From CAVQRC01 sp963715045 (GTDB lineage: Bacteria; Planctomycetota; Planctomycetia; Pirellulales; Lacipirellulaceae), in NCBI GenBank assembly GCA_963715045.1, contig CAVQRC010000001.1, positions 248,001 through 312,000 on the forward strand: a DNA stretch of 64,000 bases, in the 5' to 3' direction. Positions within the stretch are counted from its first letter, which is position 1. Each line of letters starts with the position of its first letter. Made by a program: the position numbers and the translations under genes. A model generated the notes under the pieces. That model made no database searches. It worked only from the letters and a program-made list of their open reading frames with translations, and was not told the DNA's origin. This document shows, one piece after another, positions 7,634 through 17,401 of the stretch.

Positions 7634-8181
7634 CCGTCACGGTCGACGTCCGCCTGGTATGCGCGACCCACCGCAACCTCGATCAGATGGTCGCCGCGGG
7701 CGAGTTTCGCCAGGACCTCGTCTATCGGATCAACACATTCGAAATTCTGTTGCCCGCGTTGCGGGATCGTATCGGTGACATCCGCGAACTTGCCGAGCAC
7801 CTGCTCAAGCGATTTCGACCGAACCAGGGTCCGCCGAGCGAGTTGATCCAGCAAGATGCCATCGAATTGCTGGTTTCCCACGTGTGGCCCGGCAACGTGC
7901 GTGAACTGGCCAATGTGCTTGAGCACGCGATTATCCTCAGCGACGACGGCCCGATCACCGCGGCCGACTTGCCGCCGCACTTCATGGACCACCGCCTGGT
8001 CGGCGACGCGACGAGCAATCCCGGGCCGGAAACACTTCGGGAGACTGAGCAGCGCGCGATCCAGGACGCGTTGGAGCGGACCGGTGGGAACAAGTCACGG
8101 GCCGCGGAGCAACTTGGGATCAGCCTCAAGACGCTGTACAACAAGCTGGCTGCCGCCGAGGCCCTGGAAAAGTCGGCCTAG
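7306..8181 (+). pseudogene. Chimeric frame: foreign 5' part fused to truncated sigma-54 regulator
   Basis: A 291-codon frame whose first about 110 codons are unrelated to the regulator and end in ARWRCSQCGLLFTDLP, a zinc-ribbon-like piece seen at the N-terminus of some transposase families (tentative). From VTVDVRLVCATHRNLD on, it is identical but for one residue to the C-terminal 180 residues of the regulator at 2678-4069. It lacks the receiver, Walker A, the GSFTGA loop and Walker B, so it cannot drive sigma-54 transcription, but retains the entire Fis-type DNA-binding domain. If translated it could compete for the parental regulator's sites; more likely it is a remnant. The 5' start (TTG 7306) is uncertain. 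Confidence 0.75.
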
Positions 8182-8288
8182 CCGGAGACCACTATTCACC
8201 GGCAGACATCGCCTTCTGGCCTGTGCAATCTGACGACAGACACCGCGACGCTATCCGAGGGAAAGCACGCGCCGAAGTGGATTCCGAC
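7634..8288 (+). repeat. 655-bp direct duplication, right (truncated) copy
   Basis: Direct copy of 3522-4176 with no indels. Similarity begins abruptly at CCGTCACGG (7634) and ends abruptly after TTCCGAC (8288), both junctions falling in otherwise unrelated sequence. Confidence 0.92.
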
Positions 8289-8817
8289 GCCACGCTTAAA
8301 CGCAGCAAACGCGATCGGCCTCAGTCACTTCCGCAATCGGAAGTGATTCACGTGCCAGTTCTGCGTCCAGTACCGCCGCACCCGTCGCGAGATACTTCCG
8401 GCCCTGAGCCGCATCCAGAAGATCGGTTACGAGATGGGTGAGAACACCCGGAAGCTGTCGTGGAATCGTGCCAACCATCGGACTCCGCGGATGGCGAGCG
8501 GGAGAATCGGAAATGGGGCGTTTTCGATCGGCGGGGTGAAAGGCCAGCATTGATCGCGCCGCGGGCATGATGTGCGGATTTGGCTGCTGGTGTGCGAAAT
8601 CGTGCGCACGACTTCCGAAAAGCCGTGTTCCAGAACGCACTCCCGAGCGGTTTGTTCTTGCTGCTATTCCCTGAAAAATCCGGGATTCGGTGACGACTCG
8701 GACTCACAACGAGAGAGACTGGCACGACATTTGCATATTTCTGCATATGAGAACCTTAGCGGCCGTGATCGAGGGATCGTCATGGGCAAATGAGCAACAT
8801 TGTGGAGGAGTTTCATC
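8289..8817. other. Non-coding stretch between the duplication and the ArsR gene
   Basis: No credible gene. A perfect hairpin TCACTTCCG (8325-8333) / CGGAAGTGA (8338-8346) with a 4-base loop stands at its left end, without a T-run, and the presumed promoter/operator of the ArsR gene at its right end. Short frames here have no recognisable content. Confidence 0.5.
8732..8749. promoter_or_regulatory. Candidate operator of the ArsR-type regulator
   Basis: TGCATAT occurs at 8732-8738 and again at 8742-8748, exactly 10 bp apart, and the same bases form the dyad CATAT-N6-ATATG (8734-8749). AT-rich dyads of this type are typical autoregulatory operators of ArsR/SmtB proteins. It lies about 70 bp before the start codon in a GC-rich background. 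Confidence 0.45.
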
Positions 8818-9210
8818 GTGCCGTATCGCTTCCTCGCCGCAAGCAAACTGGCGGAGTTTCTGAGCGCGATCGCCCATCCTCGACGTGTTCAGATCATTGA
8901 GGAACTCAGGGGCGGAGAAACGGACGTCGGTTCGTTGAAAAGAACGCTGGGAATATCGCACTCGAACGTGTCTCAACACCTGGCGGTGCTGCGGGCTCAT
9001 CGTGTTGTGGCCGAACGACGTGAAGGTCGGTACGTCTTTTACCGGCTGTGTTCCTCAACACTGGCGGATTGGCTCGTCGACGGGATGCGATTCGTGCCAG
9101 AGGCGGCTGAAGAAAATGAGGAGGTGAAGAACGCCCTGCAGAATGCGAAGCTCGCCTGGACTTCATCGACAAAACACACGCGAAAGCGAAAACCTCCCAC
9201 GAAAGAATGA
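8818..9210 (+). CDS. ArsR/SmtB-family winged-helix regulator
   Basis: A 130-residue regulator: SAIAHPRRVQIIEEL is the first helix, GISHSNVSQHLAVLRAHRVV the recognition helix region, and EGRYVFYRLCSS the wing. It probably represses its own operon and the downstream stress genes, with an inducer that cannot be read from sequence: the usual metal-binding cysteine pairs are absent. GTG at 8818 is chosen because GTGGAGGAG stands nine bases before it. Only 28 bp separate it from the universal stress protein gene, suggesting one operon through the ATPase. Confidence 0.88.
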   Translation: MPYRFLAASKLAEFLSAIAHPRRVQIIEELRGGETDVGSLKRTLGISHSNVSQHLAVLRAHRVVAERREGRYVFYRLCSSTLADWLVDGMRFVPEAAEENEEVKNALQNAKLAWTSSTKHTRKRKPPTKE

Positions 9211-9238
9211 AGCACACACCGATACATGGGATTCACCA

Positions 9239-10164
9239 ATGCGACGGTTTGAGAACATCTTGGTTGGCGTGGATCTGTCCCAAGGAGACCACTTTGTCTC
9301 CAGCGAACTGCCTCCGCCGAGCGTTGAGGCCATCGAGCGCGCGCTGTGGCTAGCGAGCCTGAATTCCGCTCGCCTAACCTTTTTCTACGCGCTCGATGTA
9401 TCTGCCGCGGCAGAACGGCTGATTGATGAATCGGATGGCGGAAAGGAGACGGTCCTCGAAGAAGCCCAGAGTGTTCTGCAGGAATTGGCTGCACGGGCGA
9501 TTGCCGGCGGAGTGAATGCAGGCATCGAACTGCGATTCGGCAAGAGCTGGCTCGAACTCATTCGGCAAGTGCTGCGGAACAAGCACGACCTTGTCGTGGC
9601 CGGTACGCGTAACCAAAGCGCGTGGCAGGGGTTTCCATGGGGGGCACCGGCATCAAGTTGCTGCGAAAGTGCCCCTGTCCTGTCTGGATTACGCAACCAC
9701 AACTGGGAACGGAGCTCAAGTCGATTCTGGTGGCTCACGACCTGCGATCCGTCGGAGATCTTGCGATGGAACTTGGTTGCTCGATGGCAGCACTTCATGG
9801 CGCCCAGTTGCATGTGCTGCACTCGCTCGAGTTTCCCAAAATCGAGAATGCACTTCAGGGAGGCCTTTCCTCGGAGGCATCGGCGGAATGTCGTGCCAAG
9901 GCAGAGCGACACATCAACGCACGTCTCGCCAGCTACGAACTCGCCAAACCACCTCAAGTGCATCTCGTCACCGACCCTCCGGACTTCGTGATCCTGGAGC
10001 ACATCAACAAGCATGCTGTCGATTTGCTGGTCATGGGAACGATCGCCCGCACCGGCATTGCCGGCTTCATTGTCGGGAATACGGCCGAACGATTATTGCC
10101 GCGTATTCCCTGTTCGGTTCTGGCCATAAAACCAGAGGGCTTTGTTTCGCCGGTGACCCTGTAG
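9239..10164 (+). CDS. Tandem-domain universal stress protein, frameshifted
   Basis: A two-domain UspA-family protein of about 308 residues, close to the intact paralogue at 10491-11420. The first frame (from ATG 9239) runs through RFENILVGVDLS and DLVVAGTRNQSA, then a one-base deletion near 9620-9622 shifts the rest into the frame starting at 9622 (VAGVSMGGTGIKLLRKCPCP ... LLVMGTIARTGIAG ... LPRIPCSVLAIKP). In family terms G-x2-G-x9-G-(S/T) ATP-binding loops are at the end of each domain. Two shorter proteins might be made, since the second frame has GTG/ATG codons, but the paralogue argues for a single original gene. Confidence 0.85.
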
Positions 10165-10179
10165 TCCTGTGATGGCGCG

Positions 10180-10491
10180 ATGGAGTCGCTGGACAAGTAC
10201 CTGCAGGATCACGGCACCGCCATCCACGCGAGACACGTCCATCTCGTCAAGGGCGAGTCGCCGTCAGTCATCAAGGAATTCGTCAAGACTGGCGACGTTG
10301 ACCTCGTCGTGATGAACGCGTTTGCCCGTGCGGCAATGGCCGGCATGCTCATGGGCAATACGGCCAGGCAGATACTAGATCGGAGTGAGTGTTCCGTACT
10401 TGCGTTCAAGGCAGCCAATTTGGTTTGCCCCGTTCGCTTGGACGAATGCATGGGTAGAGTGCAACCACAAGCCGTAGGGGAGACACAGTGA
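10180..10491 (+). pseudogene. Universal stress protein C-terminal fragment
   Basis: A 103-residue frame corresponding only to the last part of a UspA domain (DVDLVVMNAFARAAMAGMLM ... SECSVLAFKAANLVCPVRL), ending with the same CPV motif as its neighbours. The N-terminal strands and the first nucleotide-binding residues are missing. It follows the preceding gene by 15 bp and overlaps the start of the next one, so it looks like the remnant of a third tandem copy. Confidence 0.7.
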
Positions 10492-11420
10492 TGAAGCGAT
10501 TCAAGAACATCCTCGTTGGTGTAGATTTGGCAAACAATGAGCAGCTCGTCGCGAACAAGTTGTCCGATGCAACAAACGCAGCAATTGCCAACGGAATTTG
10601 GCTCGCCAAGCACAACGACGCAAAGCTGGTGTTTTTCAATGCGTTGGAAGTTCCTGAGCACGCCAGGTTTGTTGCCGAGGAGCAGGGTCATATCGAGTCC
10701 ACTCTCATCGCTGACAGTGAGGACCGGCTTGCTGCGCTCGTGCAGCGCGCCAAAGCAGAGAACATCGATGCAGACTATGTCGTAGCGTTTGGCAAGAGCT
10801 GGGTCGAACTCATCCGCCAGATCCTGAACCAGCAGCACGACCTGGTGATCACTGGAACACGTCAGCGCGGAACCCCCGCCAGCGTGGCATTTGGCAGCAC
10901 CGGCATGAAGCTACTCCGCAAGTGTCCCTGTCCGGTGTGGATCACGAAGCCACGGGAGCGTCAACAGACTGCATCAGTTCTCGTTGCAGACGACCTCTCG
11001 CCGGTCAGCGATTTGTCGCTCGAGCTAGGCGTGTCGATGGCGAACTTGCAACAGGCACAGCTCCATGTGCTGCATGCGTTGGAGCTTGGCTTAGGGCGGC
11101 GTGAATGGGATTCGTACAAGATTCGCGAACGGGCCCGCACCGAGGCGACCAAGAAGTTGGACGACCAAATGGCACGAGTCGGCGCGGCAAACCTGACAAA
11201 GCCGCCCCGCATCGACATTGTCGTCGACGCCGCCGACACCGCGATCATCCGGAGAATTGATCAATCCGAGATCGATCTGTTGGTGATGGGAACCGTGGCC
11301 CGCGGTGGGATCGCCGGAGTGCTCATGGGGAACACGGCGGAACGCCTGCTTCCACGCATCACCTGTTCCGTCTTGGCTGTGAAACCGCATGATTTCATTT
11401 GCCCCATCGCTGCCGAGTAA
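10491..11420 (+). CDS. Tandem-domain universal stress protein
   Basis: An intact 309-residue protein with two UspA domains (about 1-150 and 155-309). Each domain has the opening hydrophobic strand (NILVGVDLAN; SVLVADDLSP) and the C-terminal nucleotide loop (GTRQRGTPASVAFGSTGMKL; GTVARGGIAGVLMGNTAERL). In known families such proteins bind ATP or AMP and support survival under starvation or low oxygen. ATG 10491 follows AGGGGAG at 10475-10481. It lies between a damaged paralogue and a P-type ATPase, a grouping that suggests coordinated stress expression under the ArsR-type regulator. Confidence 0.92.
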   Translation: MKRFKNILVGVDLANNEQLVANKLSDATNAAIANGIWLAKHNDAKLVFFNALEVPEHARFVAEEQGHIESTLIADSEDRLAALVQRAKAENIDADYVVAFGKSWVELIRQILNQQHDLVITGTRQRGTPASVAFGSTGMKLLRKCPCPVWITKPRERQQTASVLVADDLSPVSDLSLELGVSMANLQQAQLHVLHALELGLGRREWDSYKIRERARTEATKKLDDQMARVGAANLTKPPRIDIVVDAADTAIIRRIDQSEIDLLVMGTVARGGIAGVLMGNTAERLLPRITCSVLAVKPHDFICPIAAE

Positions 11421-11497
11421 CTTGCGGTCGAAGGACACGCGATGTGTCCGAACGAGGCAAAGCCGCACACAAGTGTCGAAAGGTAAGAACGAACACT

Positions 11498-14244
11498 ATG
11501 GAAGTTCTGCTCGAAAAACATCTGCACCAAGTGGCTGCGGACGAAGCAATTACGCTGCTCGACAGCGATGCGAACAAAGGGCTGGATCTGTTTGAAGTCC
11601 AGGCGCGGCAGCAGCGGTTCGGTCCGAATGCAATTCCCGTGCCCGCGGTGGACATGGGCCGCTGATCACGTTCCTGCTGCAGTTCCATCAACCGTTGATC
11701 TACATCCTGCTGGTCGCGGGCGGAATTACCGCGGCGCTGGAGGAGTGGATCGACGCGGGAGTCATCTTTGCCGTCGTTCTGGTCAACGCCATCATCGGGT
11801 TCTTGCAGGAATCCAAAGCCGCAAGAGCCCTGGAAGCACTCGCCAAAATGACCGTCACCGAGGCCAGCGTCCTGCGAAGCGGCGAGGTCCAGAGGATTCC
11901 TTCCGTCGAACTGGTGCCTGGTGACATTGTGTTGCTGCAATCGGGCGACAAGGTTCCGGCCGACCTGCGACTGTTTCAATCTCGTGACCTGCAGATCGAC
12001 GAATCGACGCTGACCGGGCGAATCGGTTCCTGTGCAGAAAAGCCCCGAACCATTGCCCGCCGAAACTCCGCTGGCCGAACGCCGCAACCTGGCGTTTTCC
12101 TCGACGCTGGTCACGTACGGGCAAGGGCGAGGCGTCGTGTTTGCCACGGGCGGAAAAACGGAAGTGGGACGAATCAGCGAGTTGGTGTCGACCGCCGACT
12201 ATCATGCAGACGCCGCTGACTCGCAAGATCGCCCGCTTCAGCCACCTACTGCTGGTCGTCATCTGGCGTTGGCGGCGTTGACGTTTGGCGTCGGTATGTG
12301 CGGGGCGAGTCGGCGTTCGACATGTTCATGGCAGCAGTGGCGTTGGCCGTCGGCGCGATACCGGAAGGATTGCCGGCGGCAGTGACAATCACTCTGGCGA
12401 TCGGCGTGGGTCGCATGGCACGACGGCGCGCGATCATTCGCAAGCTGCCGGCCGTCGAAACACTCGGCAGCACAACGACGATCTGTTCGGACAAGACAGG
12501 CACGCTGACTGTCAATCAGATGACGGTGCGAGAAGTCTACGCCGCCGGACAATGGTACGAAGCGACAGGAAGCGGCTACGAACCCGAGGGTGAATTCAAG
12601 CCCACGCCGGAGGTGATTGTCGCGAGAACGCCGCTGCTCGTGAGTGTCTGCAGGCCGGCTTGCTGTGCAATGATTCGACGCTCGTGCAAAAGAACGGACA
12701 TTGGGAAGTACACGGCGATCCAACCGAAGGTGCGCTGATCACGGCCGCTCGGAAAGCTGGTCTGGACGACAAGCAAGTCCAACAGAGAGTTTCCGCGTCT
12801 GGATTCGGTTCCGTTCGAGTCGCAACACCAATACATGGCGACACTGCACGATAGCGGAGGCCGAGCTTCGCGATTGGTCTACGTGAAGGGAGCCGTTGAA
12901 GTCGTGCTTTCCCGATGCCAGTCGACTCTGGATTCGAGTGGTCAGTCGGTGGGATTGATACCGCCGCGATTCATGCGCATCTCGAAGAGATGGCATCGCG
13001 AGGGCTGCGTGTGTTGGCGTTTGCGCGGGGAGAAATGCCGCGGAAGCAACGCGATCGATCACGGCGACATCGAGAACCTCACGTTTCTGGGCCTGCAGGG
13101 CATGATCGATCCGCCGCGACCGGAGGCGATTCAGGCGGTACAAGCGTGCCAGAGTGCCGGTGTTCGAGTGAAAATGATCACGGGAGACCATCCGGTAACG
13201 GCTCGCGCCATCGCTGAGAAACTCGGCCTGGATCGGAGCGCGCCTACCGGCAGCGGAATCAGACAATCTCCGCTGGTCATGACCAGTCACGATCTGGCTG
13301 AGAAGAGCGACCAGGAACTGATCGACATTGCCGAGCGAGTCACGGTGTTTGCGCGAGCCACCCCCGAACAGAAGTTTCGCCTTGTTAGGGCGTTGCAGGC
13401 GGGTGGACATGTGGTTGCCATGACCGGTGACGGCGTGAACGATGCTCCGGCGCTCAAGCAGGCCGACATCGGTGTGGCGATGGGAGTTGGTGGCACCGAA
13501 GTCGCGAAGGAAGCCGCCGACATGATCCTGACCGACGACAACTTCGCCACGATCGAAGCGGCCGTCGAAGAAGGTCGCGGCGTGTTCGACAACCTGACGA
13601 AGTTCATCGTCTGGACTCTGCCCACGAACCTGGGAGAAGGACTCGTCATTCTGGCAGCGGTCTTCGCCGGTGTGACGCTGCCGTTGCTGCCGGTCCAGAT
13701 CCTGTGGATCAACATGACGACTGCGGTCCTGCTGGGCTTGATGTTGGCCTTCGAACCGAAAGAGCCGGGAATCATGCGGCGGCCGCCGCGCGATCCGAAG
13801 ACGCCGATTCTCGACGGCATGCTGATCGGACGCATCTGTATCGTCGGCATCATCCTGCTGATTGGAGCCTTCGGTTCCTTTGAATGGGCACTGTGGCAAG
13901 GCTTCAGCGACGCGGCCGCTCGCACTGTCGCCGTCAACGTGTTTGTAACGGTGGAGTTGTTCTATCTGTTCAACTGCCGGTCGCTGACCAAGTCGATGTT
14001 TGCACTTGGGCTGTTTACCAATCGCTGGATCATTGTCGGTGTCTCCACCATGATCGCACTGCAGCTTGCCTTCACCTACGTGCCGCTGATGAATTACTTG
14101 TTCCACACGGCACCGATTGGCTGGGACGCCTGGTGGCGAATTTTGCTGACCGGTGTCGCGGCCTATTCGATTGTCGGAATTGAGAAGTGGCTGCGAAGGC
14201 AATGGGCCCAGCGGCGCAGCGTGCAGCTCGTTGACAACACCTGA
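11498..14244 (+). pseudogene. Type II cation-transporting P-type ATPase, many frameshifts
   Basis: Repairing the frame gives a P-type ATPase of about 915 residues, the usual size for the Ca/Mn/Na type II group: N-terminal actuator start (LHQVAADEAITLLDSD), DIVLLQSGDKVPADLRLF, TGES, PEGLP in membrane helix 4, the phosphorylation site SDKTGTLT, KMITGDHPVTARAIAEKLG, and MTGDGVNDAPALKQAD, then the C-terminal membrane helices. The frame breaks at about 11657, 12017, 12200, 12228, 12300, 12635, 12790, 12950 and 13035. The 3' 400 codons are uninterrupted. All catalytic motifs survive, so the damage is very recent or is sequencing error. It follows the universal stress protein genes by 77 bp. Confidence 0.85.
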
Positions 14245-14462
14245 CCCACACGCCGCTCCGGTTCACGGCTTTGTTCGCCACGGTTGCTGGAGTAGCGGTC
14301 GCGATCGGCCCACAGGTCGACGCCAGCCATCGCATCCAGCGGTGCGGGACTACCACGAAGGACACGAGTCTTTGAGTGGACACTTGCCCCTGACGCCGGG
14401 AGGTTCAGGGAATCCGCGTCAGCGCAAAACACCGACGCCGGTTGTGGCTTAGCCCGCGGTCG

Positions 14463-15062
14463 CTAGCGAATCCTGCGGACGACGCCTGTTGCCAGACCGA
14501 GGATCTGGACGTTTCGGCAATAGATCGGCTTCATCCGCTTGTTGGCAGGTTGTAGTCGCACGCGGTTGGCTTCGGGATACCAGTACTTGAGCGTGGCCTC
14601 TCCTTCGTCGGTCTGAGCAACCACGATGTCGCCGCGGGTGGCTGACCGCGCGCGACGACAAATGACCACGTCTCCGTCGTTGATCCCGGCTTCGATCATC
14701 GAGTCGCCTTTGACCCGCAGGGCGAACTGGTTCTTGTGACGGAACCAGTCATCGAAATCGAATCGCTCTCCCTGCTCGATCGCTTCGGTCAACGTTCCCG
14801 CCGCGATGTCGCCCAGCATCGGCATCCCGCGAAGATGCGCGGGCTCTTCGGTGAGCTGAATGGCCCGGGACATATTCGGTTCGCGGGTAATCAGCCCTTT
14901 CTTCTCGAGCGCTCTGAGGTGGCACATCACGCCGTTGGGAGACTTGATTTTGAAACGTTCGCCAATTTCGCGAACCGTCGGTCCGTAACCGCGGTTTTGA
15001 ATCTTGTCACGGACGAACTCGTAGACTTCGCGTTGTCGTTTTGTCAGTTCGTTGGTCGCCAT
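14463..15062 (-). CDS. lexA: LexA repressor (SOS response)
   Basis: A 199-residue LexA: N-terminal winged helix (TKRQREVYEFVRDKI; GYGPTVREIGERFKIKSPNG) and C-terminal S24 self-cleavage domain. The scissile Ala88-Gly89 in GDIAAGTLTEA, the nucleophile Ser121 in VKGDSMIEAGINDGD and the general base Lys159 in EATLKYW are all present, so RecA-stimulated autocleavage should work. It stands alone on the minus strand, convergent with the ATPase remnant and divergent from the downstream protease gene. A candidate self-operator lies about 95 bp upstream. Confidence 0.96.
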   Translation of the reverse strand: MATNELTKRQREVYEFVRDKIQNRGYGPTVREIGERFKIKSPNGVMCHLRALEKKGLITREPNMSRAIQLTEEPAHLRGMPMLGDIAAGTLTEAIEQGERFDFDDWFRHKNQFALRVKGDSMIEAGINDGDVVICRRARSATRGDIVVAQTDEGEATLKYWYPEANRVRLQPANKRMKPIYCRNVQILGLATGVVRRIR

Positions 15063-15496
15063 GATGGGTGTCCTTTCTCGTTGGCCACGCCGGTGGGGAG
15101 GGCGGCAACGAATTGTGGGAGGTAGGGGTGGCGCTAAACGCCCGTCATCGTAATATACGTGCGTACATCGTCAATAGCATATGTTCAGATGCAGCAGGTT
15201 TCTTGACCCGTCATGCATTTGGGGGGATACGTCGTCGACCCGCCGCATCCGTCCCGCGAGTCGATCGAACCGTCCCAGTTCGCATAACCGTCACCCGGAC
15301 GGAAACACCGTCCACCCGCCAAAAACGGGCAAAACGCGGACCCGGAGCTTGTCGCTGGAGGGGAGGACGCCCAAAATACCGGGTGAGTGACCGCCATCTC
15401 GCAAGGGTACGTAGATGCTTGCCGTGGCGTAAGTTACGAATAGGGTCCGAACAGCACCGATCGGTCGGCGTTGCGCCAGGGTTTTGGGAAGCGAAT
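15063..15496. other. Divergent intergenic region of lexA and the trypsin/PDZ gene
   Basis: A frame is open through most of this stretch in continuity with the protease gene, but it has no protein-like features and the signal peptide starts only at 15497. The region contains the short dyad at 15156-15165 and an AT-rich patch (15150-15190) suitable for a lexA promoter. Confidence 0.5.
15156..15165. promoter_or_regulatory. Candidate LexA operator
   Basis: TACGTGCGTA is a dyad (TACG-TG-CGTA) in the AT-rich patch upstream of lexA. Read on the minus strand it is GTACGCACGTA, which shares GTACGCAC-TA with 52149-52159. No planctomycete LexA consensus was available to me for comparison, so this is a weak proposal. 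Confidence 0.25.
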
Positions 15497-17347
15497 ATGA
15501 GATATGGCTGTACTTCAGGGATGACCCGCCCGGCTTCGCGAGGGCCCTCAAGATCGCGGACGGCGTGTCTGCTTGTGATCGTCGCGTTGACGCCCGGTCT
15601 GGCAGCACGCGGTCAGGACGCAGCCCCCGCTGCCACCGCGGAGGGCGACAAAGCGGCTGCCGAGGAGAAGGGGAGTCGTCCCGGACCTCTGTCGGTTCCG
15701 CCTGAAACCGAAGCGGTGCTCAAAAAGAGGCACCCCACGAGCGTGGCCGATCTGAAAGCGATCGAGGAACAGGTGGGGCGGGTCGTGGAATACGTCCTAC
15801 CAGCCACGGTGGGAATTCAGATCGAAGCGTCGGCCGGGAGTGGTGTGATCGTCTCTGAAGATGGCCTTGTGCTGACGGCTGGCCATGTCTCTGCGGAGCC
15901 AGGGCGCACAGCGGTCGTGATTCTGCTCGATGGGACCCGCGTCCGGGGGAAGACCCTTGGATGGAATGCCGACATTGACAGCGGCATGATCCAGATCGAG
16001 GAAGGAGGGCCTTTCCCTTACGTCACGCTGGCGAAGCGGGGCGAGATCGGGGCCGGGCAGTGGGTCGTCTCGGCCGGACACCCGGGGGGATACCTCGGAG
16101 ACCGTTCACCACCGATTCGGCTCGGCCGCGTGCTATTCGAAAATGAGTCGGTGATTTGCACCGACTGCACGTTAGTGGGAGGGGATTCCGGAGGGCCACT
16201 TTTCAATCTGCGAGGGGAGGTGATCGGGATTCACAGTCGGATCGGTCGCCAGATCCGCAGCAATTTCCACGTCCCGATCGCGACCTATCTCGACACCTGG
16301 GAGCGACTCCTGGCCAGCGAAGCGTGGGGAGAAGTATTCAATTCAGAGCAGCCGGCCCGGATGCGGCCGTTGCTCGGTGCCGCCGGCACGCCAGGCAAAT
16401 CGCCCTGCGAGGTCAATCAGGTTTTCGCCGGTTCCGCTGCGGCGCCGGCCGGGATCTCCGTCGGCGACATTATCAAGTCGTTTGACGGAGAGCCTGTGGA
16501 GAAATTCGGCGATCTCGAGCGACTCGTGCTCTCGCGGCGAATCGGCCAGCGGATCGAGGTCGAAGTCCTACGCGAAGGCGAGACGTTGGCGTTGAACGTC
16601 GTCCTCGGTGGAACGGCACGACCGGTGCCCGGAGGATCCGAGCTCGATCCAAACCAACTTCGCGAGGAAGAGGAGGCGCGGCGGGAACGTGAGCGACAGG
16701 CTCAACCCAAATTTGAGGATAAGGACTCGGACGACTCCCAGGAAGCACCACCCGACGCCGACCCGCCCGAATCGGCCGCACCGAATCAACCGTCAGAGCA
16801 GCCTTCCGAGTCGCCGCCCGAAACAGTCGAACCGCAGCCTGAGCCCGACGCGGGAGAAGATGGCCAAGCCGAACCCGAATCGCCGCCGGAGCCCAAAGAC
16901 CAGCCGCAACGGGACGATCAGCCGCAGCCCGAAGACTCGCCGCAACGGGACGATCAGCCGCAGCCTGAAGACTCGCCGCAGCCCGAGCCCCGAACAGATT
17001 CTTCGGATGCGGCTGACGCCGCCGCGGCTGAAGCTTCGGCCGATCGATTGTCCGTTCTGGCTGCCCTCGGGATCGAATTCGACCCGGTAGCGATCCGGCC
17101 CGTGGTCAGTCGCATCATCGCGGCATCCCCCGCCAAGCGAGGCGGCATGCAGCCCGGAGATATCGTCGCCCGGATTGGCAGCGTCGGCATGGAAGAATCT
17201 CGCGGCCTGGCGGCAATTCCCTGGCGTCAACTCCTGGCGAGTATACGCGGCCATCAGACTTCCGGTGGATCAACGCTGATGGTGACCGTTCTTCGAGCAG
17301 GGAGTCGGATCGAGCTGGAGCTTCCGCTGCCGATCCCCCACGAATAG
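15497..17347 (+). CDS. Exported trypsin-like serine protease with two PDZ domains
   Basis: A 616-residue exported protein. After a basic leader and hydrophobic signal segment (about 21-37), a trypsin/HtrA-like domain covers about 85-270 with His130 (LVLTAGHVS), Asp161 (NADIDSGMI) and Ser231 (VGGDSGGPLF). PDZ 1 lies at about 295-375 (GSAAAPAGISVGDIIKSF), then a proline- and acid-rich linker with repeated QPQ-R/P-x-D units (about 390-515), and PDZ 2 at the C-terminus (PAKRGGMQPGDIVARIGSV). The PDZ-linker-PDZ order differs from classic DegP. ATG 15497 has GGAAG upstream; ATG 15521 is an alternative. It precedes a second, inactive relative by 54 bp. Confidence 0.85.
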   Translation: MRYGCTSGMTRPASRGPSRSRTACLLVIVALTPGLAARGQDAAPAATAEGDKAAAEEKGSRPGPLSVPPETEAVLKKRHPTSVADLKAIEEQVGRVVEYVLPATVGIQIEASAGSGVIVSEDGLVLTAGHVSAEPGRTAVVILLDGTRVRGKTLGWNADIDSGMIQIEEGGPFPYVTLAKRGEIGAGQWVVSAGHPGGYLGDRSPPIRLGRVLFENESVICTDCTLVGGDSGGPLFNLRGEVIGIHSRIGRQIRSNFHVPIATYLDTWERLLASEAWGEVFNSEQPARMRPLLGAAGTPGKSPCEVNQVFAGSAAAPAGISVGDIIKSFDGEPVEKFGDLERLVLSRRIGQRIEVEVLREGETLALNVVLGGTARPVPGGSELDPNQLREEEEARRERERQAQPKFEDKDSDDSQEAPPDADPPESAAPNQPSEQPSESPPETVEPQPEPDAGEDGQAEPESPPEPKDQPQRDDQPQPEDSPQRDDQPQPEDSPQPEPRTDSSDAADAAAAEASADRLSVLAALGIEFDPVAIRPVVSRIIAASPAKRGGMQPGDIVARIGSVGMEESRGLAAIPWRQLLASIRGHQTSGGSTLMVTVLRAGSRIELELPLPIPHE

Positions 17348-17401
17348 CAGAGCGGACGTCCACAGACACCCAACCGGATGGCGGAGGTAAGAGCAGGCAA
17401 G

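Noticed and set aside
8223..8441. Small + frame in the 3' flank of the duplicated regulator segment
   Set aside because: It begins in the duplicated non-coding flank, also present after the parental gene with a different continuation, and has no protein-like content.
15068..15496. N-terminal extension of the trypsin/PDZ gene back to 15068
   Set aside because: It overlaps the lexA start region, has low-complexity basic composition and would place the signal peptide 140 residues inside the protein.
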